Source of the DNA: Tenacibaculum haliotis
GTDB taxonomy: Bacteria > Bacteroidota > Bacteroidia > Flavobacteriales > Flavobacteriaceae
Assembly: GCF_025215075.1 (NCBI RefSeq)
Contig: NZ_JAOBTH010000027.1
Span: forward strand, 310,001-374,000
Length of the DNA: 64,000 nt
Direction of reading: 5' to 3'
The notes under the pieces are model-generated. The model searched no databases. It was not told where the DNA came from and worked only from the letters and a program-made list of their open reading frames with translations. Positions 34,994-43,941 of the stretch are shown here, piece by piece. Within the stretch, counting starts at the first letter, position 1. The number at the start of each line of letters is the position of its first letter. Made by a program: the position numbers and the translations under genes.

Positions 34994-35962
34994 TTACACT
35001 TCTTCTAATTTCTGTTTTTCTAATGCTTGTAAATTCGTAACAATATCTTTTGTCATAGATGCTAAATCGAATTTATGATTCCATTCCCAATCTTTTCTTG
35101 CGTGAGAATCGTCAATAATTTGAGGCCAACTATCAGCAATAGCTTGTCTAAAATCTGGCTTATAACTAATTTCAAACTCAGGAATATATTTTTTAATTTC
35201 TGCTGCAATTTCTTTCGGTGTAAAACTAATAGCCGCTAAATTGTAAGAAGTTCTTGTTTTTATTTTTTCAGTATCAGCTTGCATAATCTGAATAGTTGCA
35301 TTTATAGCATCATCCATATACATCATTGGCAAACGGGTGTTTTCTGATAAAAAACACTCATAAGTTCCTTTTTTTAAAGCATCAAAATAAATATCAACTG
35401 CATAATCTGTAGTTCCTCCTCCAGGTAATGTTTCCCAGCTAATAATACCAGGGTAACGAATACTACGCACATCTACTCCATATTTTTCATGATAGTAATT
35501 ACACCAATGTTCACCAGCAACCTTACTTATTCCGTATACTGTTGACGGCTCCATAATTGTTTGTTGAGGCGTATTTATTTTTGGTGACGTTGGTCCAAAT
35601 GAAGCCATAGAGCTTGGCCAATATACTTTTTGAATGTGTTTTTCTCGCGCTATTTCTAAAACAGCTAATAAAGAAGACATATTTAAATCCCACCCTTTTA
35701 ATGGATATTTTTCTGCTGTTGCAGATAGCATTGCTGCCATTAAATATACTTGCGTTACTTTATATTTCTCAACTACTTCGAAAATTCGCTCTTTACTAGT
35801 AGCATCAATAATTTCGAAAGGTCCTGAAGTCATCATTTCTTCGTTTCCTTCTCTAATATCAGAAGCTATTACATTCTCGTTTCCGTATAAAGAACGTAGC
35901 TTTTCTGTTAATGCTGTTCCAATTTGCCCGCAGGCACCTAAAATTAATATAGTATCGTTCAT
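34994..35962 (-). CDS. NAD-dependent SDR, L-threonine 3-dehydrogenase-like epimerase fold
   Basis: 322 residues. NAD-binding G-A-C-G-Q-I-G at 9-15, D-I-R for the adenine ribose, catalytic Y-G-I-S-K, and P-G-I-I-S-W-E-T-L-P-G-G-G-T-T-D-Y-A as in the UDP-galactose-epimerase-like threonine dehydrogenases described from psychrophilic Flavobacterium. The likely reaction is L-threonine to 2-amino-3-ketobutyrate. The frame opens with an ATG at 35992, but the -7 box lies there, so the ATG at 35962 is used. No kbl ligase gene is adjacent. Confidence 0.8.
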   Translation of the reverse strand: MNDTILILGACGQIGTALTEKLRSLYGNENVIASDIREGNEEMMTSGPFEIIDATSKERIFEVVEKYKVTQVYLMAAMLSATAEKYPLKGWDLNMSSLLAVLEIAREKHIQKVYWPSSMASFGPTSPKINTPQQTIMEPSTVYGISKVAGEHWCNYYHEKYGVDVRSIRYPGIISWETLPGGGTTDYAVDIYFDALKKGTYECFLSENTRLPMMYMDDAINATIQIMQADTEKIKTRTSYNLAAISFTPKEIAAEIKKYIPEFEISYKPDFRQAIADSWPQIIDDSHARKDWEWNHKFDLASMTKDIVTNLQALEKQKLEEV

Positions 35963-35989
35963 TTTTAAAAATTCAAAAATATAGGATTG

Positions 35990-35997
35990 CAAAGTTA
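35990..35997 (-). promoter_or_regulatory. Predicted -7 box of the threonine dehydrogenase-like gene
   Basis: The minus strand reads TAACTTTG followed by C, 27 bp before the ATG at 35962. It decides the start, because the longer reading frame would begin inside the box. Confidence 0.55.
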
Positions 35998-36143
35998 TTA
36001 AATTTCATAATTCGTAAAAAATATTTCTACTTTTTTAATTATCAACAAAATAACAACATAAATAACTGATTACAAACTTATAATTTTCTTCTTATTCATA
36101 AACCAAGTAAAATATGTACTTTTATCCCTTTAATTTTCTAATA

Positions 36144-36668
36144 ATGAGATACATTTTATTCGTTTTATTTTCTTTTATATTGATTGTTTCTTCTTGTAAA
36201 AAAAAGGACATTGAAAAAAATGTTCCGGTTCAAAAAACTGGAATGGATGCCATTGTTAAACACTCGAAATACACACGTTTAGACGAAACCTCTAGTAAAG
36301 AAATAAAGGAATGGAAAACATATTTTACTGCGGAAGAGTTTATTCAGCAATTAGAAAACGTTTCACCTACTGAAGCTTTAAATAGCGCATTAGAGCTAAA
36401 AACACTAACAAAACAACTAAAGGATAGCTTAACTATAAAAACGCTAAAAACACCTGCATTTAAAGCACGTGCTAATGTTTTTGAAAATGAAGTTTTAAGG
36501 TTGGTTGATATGACTTATATCCCGGCAATTACTTCCAAAGAAATAAACGCTCAAGTAAAAAAAGTACTTGCCCTTTTTGGAAGCATGAATCATAAAATAA
36601 ATACCGTTTACGCTAAAAAAAGATTTGATAAAGAAATTGCACTAGATAGCCTTTTTAATTTTAAATAG
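36144..36668 (+). CDS. Lipoprotein of unknown function
   Basis: 174 residues from the ATG at 36144, which gives the lipoprotein signal MRYILFVLFSFILIVSSC; the frame extends 30 bp further upstream. The mature part is helical and Lys/Glu-rich with no cysteine and no domain I recognise. It is isolated and converges on recX with an 8-bp overlap of coding ends. Confidence 0.6.
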   Translation: MRYILFVLFSFILIVSSCKKKDIEKNVPVQKTGMDAIVKHSKYTRLDETSSKEIKEWKTYFTAEEFIQQLENVSPTEALNSALELKTLTKQLKDSLTIKTLKTPAFKARANVFENEVLRLVDMTYIPAITSKEINAQVKKVLALFGSMNHKINTVYAKKRFDKEIALDSLFNFK

Positions 36669-37125
36669 ATTTTAACGCCTCGTATACCAAGCTACTTTCA
36701 AAACCTCGATACAATAAGTAATCAGCTATTTTCTTTTTTCTTTTAAATAAATTTGTTTCTGTTACTAACTTGTTTTTTTTATTAACTAAACTATATAGAG
36801 TAGTTATATAATCTTCTTCATTAATTTCTTTTAAAGCCGTTTTTATATTGTATTCAGAGATGTTTCTGAATCTTAACTCTCTAACTATTCGTTGTTTTCC
36901 CCATTTTTTTATTCTGAACTTTCCTCTTGCAAAACTTTTAGAAAATCGCTCTTCATTTAAAAAATTATCTTTTAGTAAACTTAAAAGAATTATTTCTCGA
37001 GCTTCAGGAATTATACTATACTCTCTTAACTTATTTTCTACCTCTTTATGGCAACGATCTTGGTAAGCACAATAATGCTCCATTTTTCGCTTAACCTCAT
37101 CAACAGTAAAAACTTTTTTATCCAT
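36661..37125 (-). CDS. recX: Regulatory protein RecX
   Basis: Modulates RecA filament activity in the cytosol. 154 residues built of three-helix repeats, as in the family: C-A-Y-Q-D-R-C-H-K-E-V-E-N-K-L near 18-32, D-N-F-L-N-E-E-R-F-S-K-S-F-A-R-G-K-F at about 53-70 and the W-G-K-Q-R-I-V-R-E-L-R repeat. recA is not in the window. The 3' end overlaps the convergent lipoprotein gene by 8 bp. Confidence 0.9.
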   Translation of the reverse strand: MDKKVFTVDEVKRKMEHYCAYQDRCHKEVENKLREYSIIPEAREIILLSLLKDNFLNEERFSKSFARGKFRIKKWGKQRIVRELRFRNISEYNIKTALKEINEEDYITTLYSLVNKKNKLVTETNLFKRKKKIADYLLYRGFESSLVYEALKSI

Positions 37126-37138
37126 AGATCAAAAATAA

Positions 37139-37176
37139 AAAAAGAGTTGAAAGTATATACACTTTCAACTCTTTTT
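37139..37176 (-). terminator. Terminator after the RND efflux operon
   Basis: AAAAAGAGTTGAAAGT (37139-37154) is exactly complementary to ACTTTCAACTCTTTTT (37161-37176) around ATATAC. It lies 23 bp after the RND stop on the minus strand and upstream of recX. Confidence 0.88.
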
Positions 37177-37198
37177 CACTAACAAAAACCAAAAATTA

Positions 37199-40100
37199 TT
37201 ATATGTTTCTTCTCAACCACATTTTAAACTTCGTTATTAAGAAGAATAAAATAGGTACAGCAATTAAGGTTAAGAAGGTAGCTATTAATAAACCGTAAAT
37301 TACAGTCCATGCTAATGGCCCCCAAAAAATTACGTTATCTCCTCCCATGTATATTTTAGGGTCAAAATCTGCAAACAACGTAAAGAAATTTATGTTAAAC
37401 CCTATTGCTAAAGGGATTAAACCAAGAATCGTTGTAATTGCAGTTAATAATACGGGTCTTAAACGTGCTTTACCTGCTCTTACAATTGCCTCGAACAAAT
37501 CGCTTGTTTCTAAATAAGCTGTTTCCTCTAAACCTAAATCAAGTTTTTTTCTATCAATTAATAGTTGTGCATAATCTAGTAATACTACGCCATTATTCAC
37601 CACAATTCCTGCTAATGATATAATTCCCATCATGGTCATCATAATAACAAAAGAAGAACCTGTAATTACCATTCCGCCAAACACACCTATAAGGCTTAAC
37701 AAAATAGAAATCATGATGATTGTTGGTTTTGAAATGGAATTAAATTGAAAAATCAATATAAAGAAAATCAACCCTAAACCAGTTAATAATGCCCCCATTA
37801 AAAAAGCCATTTGTTTGTTCTGTTCTTCAATTTGCCCTGTATAATCTATTTTGATGTCTTTAGGCATTCCTTCAAACGATTTCATTTCGTTTTGTACTTG
37901 ATTTACAATCGCGCCAGCATCTGTAAAACCTGGTGACAATTGAGAATATACCGTTACAACTCGCTTAACATCCTTATGCTTAATGGCACTAAATCCTGAA
38001 TTATTACTATGCTCTGCCACTGCAGAAATTGGGATTTCTTTTATTTGCCCCGTATTGTCTCTAAAAGTTATTTTCTGATTAAAAATAGCACTAGAATTGT
38101 ATCTATTCGCTTTATTAAAACGAACATATATATCATAATCCTCACCATCCTCTTTGTAAATTCCTGCTTTGGCACCAAAGATAGAATTACGAATTTGTTG
38201 TCCAACTTGTGATGCGTTAACCCCTAATTCTCCAGATTTTTTTCGATCTATAAGAACTTGCATTCCTGGTTTATCTTTATTTACATCTATCTTAATTTCA
38301 TCTACTCCAGGTATATTTCTTGCATTGATGAAATCACGCATTTTTTCTGCAATAGCAATTAACTCACTATAATCATTCCCTTCTATCTCAATATTAATTG
38401 GCGCACCAGCTGGTGGACCATTCGCATCTTTTTCAACAGAAATTAAAACTCCAGGATAAATACCTACTAAAGCTTGCTGTACTTTTTGACGCAATAATTC
38501 ACTATCTTCTCCCCTACGGTATTTATACTCGCGCATTGAAGCTGTAATTTTTCCTTTGTGCGGTAATTCACCTCCAGAACCTGCATCAGCAGTCGGATTC
38601 CCAGCACCTTCACCTACTTGCGAAACGGTACTTTCTACTAAGAAGTTATAATCACCATCTGTATATTGTGCATCATTTAAAACAACATCAACCCTCTTTT
38701 CAATTTGCTTGGTAATTCTGTTTGTTTTTTCAATATCTGTTCCTTGCGGATACTCGATATAAACAATAATTTGATTTGGCTTATTATTAGGGAAAAACTC
38801 AACTTTAGTACGTTGTGAAGCTAATGATGCTCCAAATGCAATAAAAGAGATAATAAGTAAAGCAAAAGTTCCTCCTATTAACCAATATGGTCTAGATTTA
38901 GATAATGCGCGACGTAGTTGACGCTCATACCAATTTTCTAAACGAGGTAGTACTTTTGTTTGAAAAGCATTTGCCCAACCGCGCAAAAAGAATCGATATA
39001 CCCAAAGCATGATTGCTGTAAAAACCATTAACACTCCTAAACCTCTATAAGTTCCTCCGATTAAGTATACCAAAACTCCGATAATTGTCATAATTACCGT
39101 TGTGGTAATTATCTGTTTTAAAGGCATATTTTTATCTTCAGTACTCATAAAATTAGAGACCAATACCGAGTTAAAAAAGATAGCTACTATTAATGAAGAA
39201 CTTAATACAATAGCCAATGTAATTGGTAACAATTTCATAAATTCTCCCATTACTCCTGGCCATAAACCTAATGGAATAAAAGCTGCTACTGTTGTTGCCG
39301 TAGAAATAATAATAGGAAATGCAATTTCTCCAATACCTTTTTTGGCTGCATCAACTCTACTCATTCCTTCCTCATCCATTAAACGATATACGTTTTCTAC
39401 AACTACAATACCATTATCTACCAACATTCCTAGTCCCATAATCAATCCGAAGAGAATCATGGTATTTAATGTGTAGCCTAATAAATTTAAAATCATCAAC
39501 GACATAAACATAGACATCGGAATTGCAAAACCTACAAAAATTGCGTTTTTAAATCCTAGGAAAAACATTAAAACCATCACTACTAAAATAACACCAAAAA
39601 GAATGTTATTTACTAAATCATCTACTGCTGCTATAGTTACTGAAGATTGATCGTTCGCTATAGTAACCTCTAAATCTGAAGGAAAAACATTCTCTTTCGC
39701 ATCCTGAACCATTTTCTGAATCTGCTCTGCAGCAGCAACCATATTTGATCCAGCACGTTTTTTAACGTCTAGCATAATAACTTGCTCCCCGTATTGTCGT
39801 GCATAAGTTGTAATATCTTTTTCTTTAAATGTTACATCTGCAACATCTTTTAAGTAAATAGAATTTCCTTTTTCAGATTTTACAACAAAACTTTCTAAGT
39901 CTGACGGCTTTTCTATTTCGCCCAAAATACGAATCGTACGACGTTGTCCGCTTGTAATTAAATTACCTGCAGACATGGTTGAGTTACCACCGTTAATCGT
40001 ATTTATAATATCACCAAAGCTAACTTTTGCTGCTTGCATTTTATAAATATCTACAGCGACTTCAACTTCTTTGTCTTGTACACCACGAATATCTACTTGT

Positions 40101-40660
40101 TTAATTTCTTGCAATCCTTCAATTTCATCCTGAAGATATTCTCCAAACTCTTTTAATTTTCCTACCGTATAATCTCCAGAAATATTAATATTAAGAATTG
40201 GCATTTCTTCACTCATACTTAAAGCAAAAACGTTAGGTTCTACTTTTGCACCATTAAAAGTTGGCCAATCCTCACTAGACGTTTCAGAATCTATTTCGTC
40301 TTTAACTTTTTGTTTTGCTGCTTCTACTTCTATATGCTCGTTAAACTCAACAATTACCATTGAGTAATCTTCTTGAGATGTAGAAGTGATTTCAACAACG
40401 TTACTTACCGTTTTTAGTTTTTCTTCTAACGGATCTGTAATAAGTTTCTCGATATCTTCGGCCGTATTACCAAAAAACGGGGTACTTATATAAATTTTTG
40501 TTTCTTTAATTTCTGGGAAACTCTCACGAGGCATTTCAAAAAAAGCAGAAACACCTAAGTAAAAGATAACTAACATCACCACATACATGGTAGTTTTGTT
40601 GTTAATTGCCCAAGAAGATAAGCCAAATTCCTTATCTACCTGTTTGTTCTTTTTAGACAT
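37199..40660 (-). CDS. RND-family efflux pump inner-membrane transporter
   Basis: 1153 residues, somewhat longer than AcrB (1049). Two six-helix halves with large periplasmic loops. The N-terminal half carries the helix-4 motif G-L-G-M-L-V-D-N-G-I-V-V-V-E-N: the first of AcrB's two acidic residues is kept and the second is Asn. The C-terminal half has S-L-A-G-I-V-V-N-N-G-V-V-L-L. It exports drugs, bile-like or hydrophobic compounds together with the adaptor and TolC genes upstream. It is last in the tetR-tolC-MFP-RND operon. Confidence 0.94.
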   Translation of the reverse strand: MSKKNKQVDKEFGLSSWAINNKTTMYVVMLVIFYLGVSAFFEMPRESFPEIKETKIYISTPFFGNTAEDIEKLITDPLEEKLKTVSNVVEITSTSQEDYSMVIVEFNEHIEVEAAKQKVKDEIDSETSSEDWPTFNGAKVEPNVFALSMSEEMPILNINISGDYTVGKLKEFGEYLQDEIEGLQEIKQVDIRGVQDKEVEVAVDIYKMQAAKVSFGDIINTINGGNSTMSAGNLITSGQRRTIRILGEIEKPSDLESFVVKSEKGNSIYLKDVADVTFKEKDITTYARQYGEQVIMLDVKKRAGSNMVAAAEQIQKMVQDAKENVFPSDLEVTIANDQSSVTIAAVDDLVNNILFGVILVVMVLMFFLGFKNAIFVGFAIPMSMFMSLMILNLLGYTLNTMILFGLIMGLGMLVDNGIVVVENVYRLMDEEGMSRVDAAKKGIGEIAFPIIISTATTVAAFIPLGLWPGVMGEFMKLLPITLAIVLSSSLIVAIFFNSVLVSNFMSTEDKNMPLKQIITTTVIMTIIGVLVYLIGGTYRGLGVLMVFTAIMLWVYRFFLRGWANAFQTKVLPRLENWYERQLRRALSKSRPYWLIGGTFALLIISFIAFGASLASQRTKVEFFPNNKPNQIIVYIEYPQGTDIEKTNRITKQIEKRVDVVLNDAQYTDGDYNFLVESTVSQVGEGAGNPTADAGSGGELPHKGKITASMREYKYRRGEDSELLRQKVQQALVGIYPGVLISVEKDANGPPAGAPINIEIEGNDYSELIAIAEKMRDFINARNIPGVDEIKIDVNKDKPGMQVLIDRKKSGELGVNASQVGQQIRNSIFGAKAGIYKEDGEDYDIYVRFNKANRYNSSAIFNQKITFRDNTGQIKEIPISAVAEHSNNSGFSAIKHKDVKRVVTVYSQLSPGFTDAGAIVNQVQNEMKSFEGMPKDIKIDYTGQIEEQNKQMAFLMGALLTGLGLIFFILIFQFNSISKPTIIMISILLSLIGVFGGMVITGSSFVIMMTMMGIISLAGIVVNNGVVLLDYAQLLIDRKKLDLGLEETAYLETSDLFEAIVRAGKARLRPVLLTAITTILGLIPLAIGFNINFFTLFADFDPKIYMGGDNVIFWGPLAWTVIYGLLIATFLTLIAVPILFFLITKFKMWLRRNI

Positions 40661-40681
40661 ATTTATAATTTTACTTATGAG

Positions 40682-41848
40682 TTAGTTTAAAATTTGTACT
40701 TGCTGACCATTTTGAACACTACGAGCACCTTCCATAACAATTTGATCACCCGCTTTAACACCTTCTAAAATCTCTACATCATCTCCTTGTGTTTTTCCTG
40801 TAGTAATAATTACTTGTTTTGCTGTACCCATTTTATCTTTTAAAGCGGTAACAACATACACATATTGTTGTCCTTTTGCATTTTCGGAAATGATACTTTG
40901 TGGAATTAACAAGGCTGCTGTATTCGTGTAATCATTAATTTTTAACTTCGCTGATAAATTTGGTTTTATACTTCCGTCTTTATTATCAACAGCTATTTCT
41001 ACTTTAAAAGTACGATTTGCTGGATTGATAAAATTACCTGCCTGACGCACACTTGAATTGATCTTTTTTCCTAAAACAGGGAATTCAACTTCAACATTTT
41101 TTCCTTTTTTAATAGAAGTAATATAACTTTCTGGTACTGCTGTTTCGATATACATTTTAGAAAGATTTACAATTCTAAAAATTTCAGCTCCCATTCCGGG
41201 TGCAACCACCGTTCCTTGCTCCTTAATTACATCGTCAATAACTCCAGAGAAAGGCGCTTTTATTACCGATTTTCCTAATTGTCTTTTTAATTGACTTACA
41301 GTATTTTTTTGTGCTTCGTAAGTAGTTTTAGCTTGTAAAAACTGTATTTCTGAACCTATTTTTTGATTCCATAATCGTTTTTGACGTTCGTAAGTAGTTT
41401 CTGCAAGTGCTGCCTGTGCTTCTACTTGTGCTAATTGATTAGATAACCCACCATCATCAATTTTAGCTAATGATTGTCCTTTTTTTACATATTGTCCTTC
41501 TTTTACATAAATTCGAACCAATTGCCCAGCCATTTCTGGATATATTAAAACGTTTTGCTTCGTTTTTACATCTCCTTGTAATTCTAAATAATGATTAAAT
41601 ACTGTTTGTTTTGCTGATATAATTGTTATTAACGGTACTTTTTTATTAGTATCTAATGTCGCTATTTTAGCGTTTAATACTTTAACACTTGCTGATAATG
41701 TTTGTATTTGAGTATTTAAAGCTGTTTTTTTAGCGCGTATTTTTACCAAATCGTTAGAAGCAATTACATCTTCAACTGATTGTTTTTTATTTCCTCCGCA
41801 GGAAGCTAAAATTAGTGTTACTGCGAGTAGTGAATATATTTTTTTCAT
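40682..41848 (-). CDS. RND efflux periplasmic adaptor (membrane fusion protein)
   Basis: 388 residues. The lipoprotein signal MKKIYSLLAVTLILASC anchors it to the membrane. A coiled-coil hairpin (about 25-65 and 140-190) flanks the lipoyl half-motif A-G-Q-L-V-R-I-Y-V-K-E-G-Q-Y-V-K-K-G-Q, followed by beta-barrel and C-terminal domains (V-L-I-P-Q-S-I-I; G-D-Q-I-V-M-E-G). It links the RND pump to TolC. Gaps to its neighbours are 21 and 11 bp. Confidence 0.93.
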   Translation of the reverse strand: MKKIYSLLAVTLILASCGGNKKQSVEDVIASNDLVKIRAKKTALNTQIQTLSASVKVLNAKIATLDTNKKVPLITIISAKQTVFNHYLELQGDVKTKQNVLIYPEMAGQLVRIYVKEGQYVKKGQSLAKIDDGGLSNQLAQVEAQAALAETTYERQKRLWNQKIGSEIQFLQAKTTYEAQKNTVSQLKRQLGKSVIKAPFSGVIDDVIKEQGTVVAPGMGAEIFRIVNLSKMYIETAVPESYITSIKKGKNVEVEFPVLGKKINSSVRQAGNFINPANRTFKVEIAVDNKDGSIKPNLSAKLKINDYTNTAALLIPQSIISENAKGQQYVYVVTALKDKMGTAKQVIITTGKTQGDDVEILEGVKAGDQIVMEGARSVQNGQQVQILN

Positions 41849-41859
41849 TATAGGTAATT

Positions 41860-43200
41860 TTATTTTAGTGGTATGTTTAATGCGTTTTCTAATTGTGCCT
41901 TTACTGCTATTACGTTCAACATAGATTGTACGTAATTATTTTGTTGCGTGTATAACTGATTTTGCGCTTGTAATAAATCGAAACTTGATGAAAGCCCTTC
42001 AAAAAACTTTATTTGTTGTTTTTTCTCTATACGCTCAGCCAATCCTAAATTTTTCTTTGCAGTTTGAAAACTTTCAATACTAAGCTGATAATCACTTTTT
42101 GCAGTTTCTGCTTGCAATTTTAATTTTTGCTCAATATTTTTACTTTGTATTTCTGCGTTTTCAAGTTCTATTCTTGCTCTCGCTGTTTTTGATCGTCTTC
42201 CGAAACTACTAAATATTGGCACATTTAAACTTACTCCTAATAGTGAGTAATCAAACCATTCTTGAGAACCTTTAAGAAAATCAAAGTCATTTGAATTTGC
42301 ACTTGCACCGTAATTTACAAATGCCGATAATGTTGGCAGTGCTTTACTTTGCTCTAATTTCATTAAAAGCTTTTTGCTTTCCGTTTCATTTTCTGCTATT
42401 TTAAAATCGATATGATCATCAACATTAAAAACTTTTGCTAGCAAACTTAAATCTGTATTTGCAAGAACTAAATCATCTAAATTATCAGTTACTACAATCT
42501 TTTTTTCTATTGAATTACCTAAGGCAATGTTTAACATTTTATAAGCAATGCTTTTCATTCTTTTGGCATTACTATAATTGTTTTCAATAGTACCAAGTGT
42601 TATTTGTAGCTGCTCTACGTTTTCTAACTCTGTTAATCCGTTTTCGTATATTTTTTGAGTTTCATCTAGGTTTTTTTGAAGTGCCGTTCGGTTATTCTCT
42701 AAAATATCAATTGTTCTCTCTATAACCAATACATTTCCGTACGAGTTAATAACAGCTTCTCTTGTTGCTAACTCCGTTTTCTCTTTAGCCTGTTCTGATA
42801 TTTTTAAATATGTTTTTGCCGATTGTAATCCGACTAAATAAGAACCATCAAAAATTAATTGTTTTAAAGTCAATGAAGCGTCCATTGTTTGTTTCGTTCC
42901 AAAGTTCACTGGCGTAAAAGTTCCTGGAGCACCACCAGAAATTTCAGCAGGCAATAACGAAACTTGTTGTTTTAACCAATTTTGATAATCTACCTTTCCG
43001 TTTATTTGAGGTAAACCCATCGTAGTGGTTTCCCATTTTCTCTCTTTAGCTGCTTCAATATTATTTAAAGCTATCTTATTTTCGTAATTGTTCTTTATCG
43101 CATAATCAATTGCTTCTTGCATTGATATGTTAAGTTCTTCTTGCGCAAACAGAAAGCTCGTACAAAAGAATATAAATACACTGTATATGTATTTCTTCAT
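41860..43200 (-). CDS. TolC-family outer-membrane efflux channel
   Basis: 446 residues with a Sec signal peptide (MKKYIYSVFIFFCTSFLFAQ). Two repeats of long helices and short strands follow: S-M-Q-E-A-I-D-Y-A-I-K-N-N-Y near the start and S-L-L-G-V-S-L-N-V-P-I-F-S-S-F-G-R-R in the second half. It forms the trimeric exit duct for the adjacent RND pump. It is 5 bp after tetR, so repression of the tetR promoter controls the whole operon. Confidence 0.93.
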   Translation of the reverse strand: MKKYIYSVFIFFCTSFLFAQEELNISMQEAIDYAIKNNYENKIALNNIEAAKERKWETTTMGLPQINGKVDYQNWLKQQVSLLPAEISGGAPGTFTPVNFGTKQTMDASLTLKQLIFDGSYLVGLQSAKTYLKISEQAKEKTELATREAVINSYGNVLVIERTIDILENNRTALQKNLDETQKIYENGLTELENVEQLQITLGTIENNYSNAKRMKSIAYKMLNIALGNSIEKKIVVTDNLDDLVLANTDLSLLAKVFNVDDHIDFKIAENETESKKLLMKLEQSKALPTLSAFVNYGASANSNDFDFLKGSQEWFDYSLLGVSLNVPIFSSFGRRSKTARARIELENAEIQSKNIEQKLKLQAETAKSDYQLSIESFQTAKKNLGLAERIEKKQQIKFFEGLSSSFDLLQAQNQLYTQQNNYVQSMLNVIAVKAQLENALNIPLK

Positions 43201-43205
43201 TGGTT

Positions 43206-43814
43206 TTAATTTTGATTTATTGTTTTTAATTGTTTCTCTAACTCGTTAATTCCTTTTGGTGTTGCAATTGCTCTTATATGGTATTCTAAAATTTGGTACT
43301 CAATCTTCATTAACTCTTGCATTTCACTACCATACATTTCGGTTTCAAAAACACCAAAAATTAATGTGAAATAAAAATTAACTATCAATTCAATATTTAA
43401 ACCTTTTCTATAAAAACCTTGTTCAATTCCCTTTTCAAGGTTATCAACATTACAATCTCTAAACATACACACTTCACGCTCCATTAAGCTCGTGTATGTT
43501 TCTGGGTAATACTTTTTAAGCTGATACATTGGTGAAGTTTTTGCATTTTTAAACATTTCTTTAAAAATTGCTTTTACAGCAAACTCTTCCTCAATTGCGT
43601 TATACCCTTGCTCTTTAATGTTAATAATAGCCTCATTAATCGTATTATGAACTGCTCCTGTACTGGCATCAACCAAAGCTGTTTTATTTGAAAAGTACTT
43701 ATACAACGTCTTCTTAGACACTCCAAGTTCTTTGGCAATATCATCCATCGTTATGCTCTTAAACCCTAAGGTTAAAAACATTTCTCCTGCTTTATTTATA
43801 ATTTTATCTCTCAT
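43206..43814 (-). CDS. TetR-family repressor of the efflux operon
   Basis: 202 residues. The N-terminal helix-turn-helix (about 1-50) reads I-I-N-K-A-G-E-M-F, F-K-S-I-T-M-D-D-I-A-K-E-L-G-V-S-K-K-T-L-Y-K-Y-F, a textbook TetR domain. The C-terminal ligand domain is variable and its inducer is unknown. It is the first gene of the operon and its promoter carries an 11-bp palindrome, so autorepression relieved by pump substrates is likely. Confidence 0.93.
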   Translation of the reverse strand: MRDKIINKAGEMFLTLGFKSITMDDIAKELGVSKKTLYKYFSNKTALVDASTGAVHNTINEAIINIKEQGYNAIEEEFAVKAIFKEMFKNAKTSPMYQLKKYYPETYTSLMEREVCMFRDCNVDNLEKGIEQGFYRKGLNIELIVNFYFTLIFGVFETEMYGSEMQELMKIEYQILEYHIRAIATPKGINELEKQLKTINQN

Positions 43815-43824
43815 AATTCGAGTG

Positions 43825-43854
43825 CAAATGTACGTATGGAAACTTTAGAAACAA
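43825..43854 (-). promoter_or_regulatory. Promoter of the tetR-efflux operon
   Basis: On the minus strand TTG (43854-43852), 19 bp spacer, TACATTTG (43832-43825). It is a full consensus promoter. The -33 TTG lies inside the palindromic operator's spacer. Confidence 0.7.
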
Positions 43855-43867
43855 AAAAAGTTTCCAT
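43836..43867. promoter_or_regulatory. Probable TetR operator palindrome
   Basis: ATGGAAACTTT (43836-43846) is repeated exactly in inverse as AAAGTTTCCAT (43857-43867) with a 10-bp spacer. There is no T-run, so it is not a terminator. It covers the spacer and -33 element of the tetR promoter, the classic place for a repressor that blocks its own operon. Binding by this TetR is inference. Confidence 0.7.
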
Positions 43868-43941
43868 AGTTTTAATCATTTTTTAACATTCTCTTGATTC
43901 TACAATTTTTGTTTAGCTTATTTTTACAAAAAAATTAAGAT

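Noticed and set aside
39102..39476. 124-codon plus-strand open frame inside the RND gene
   Set aside because: Antisense to membrane-helix codons of the transporter; no family resemblance.
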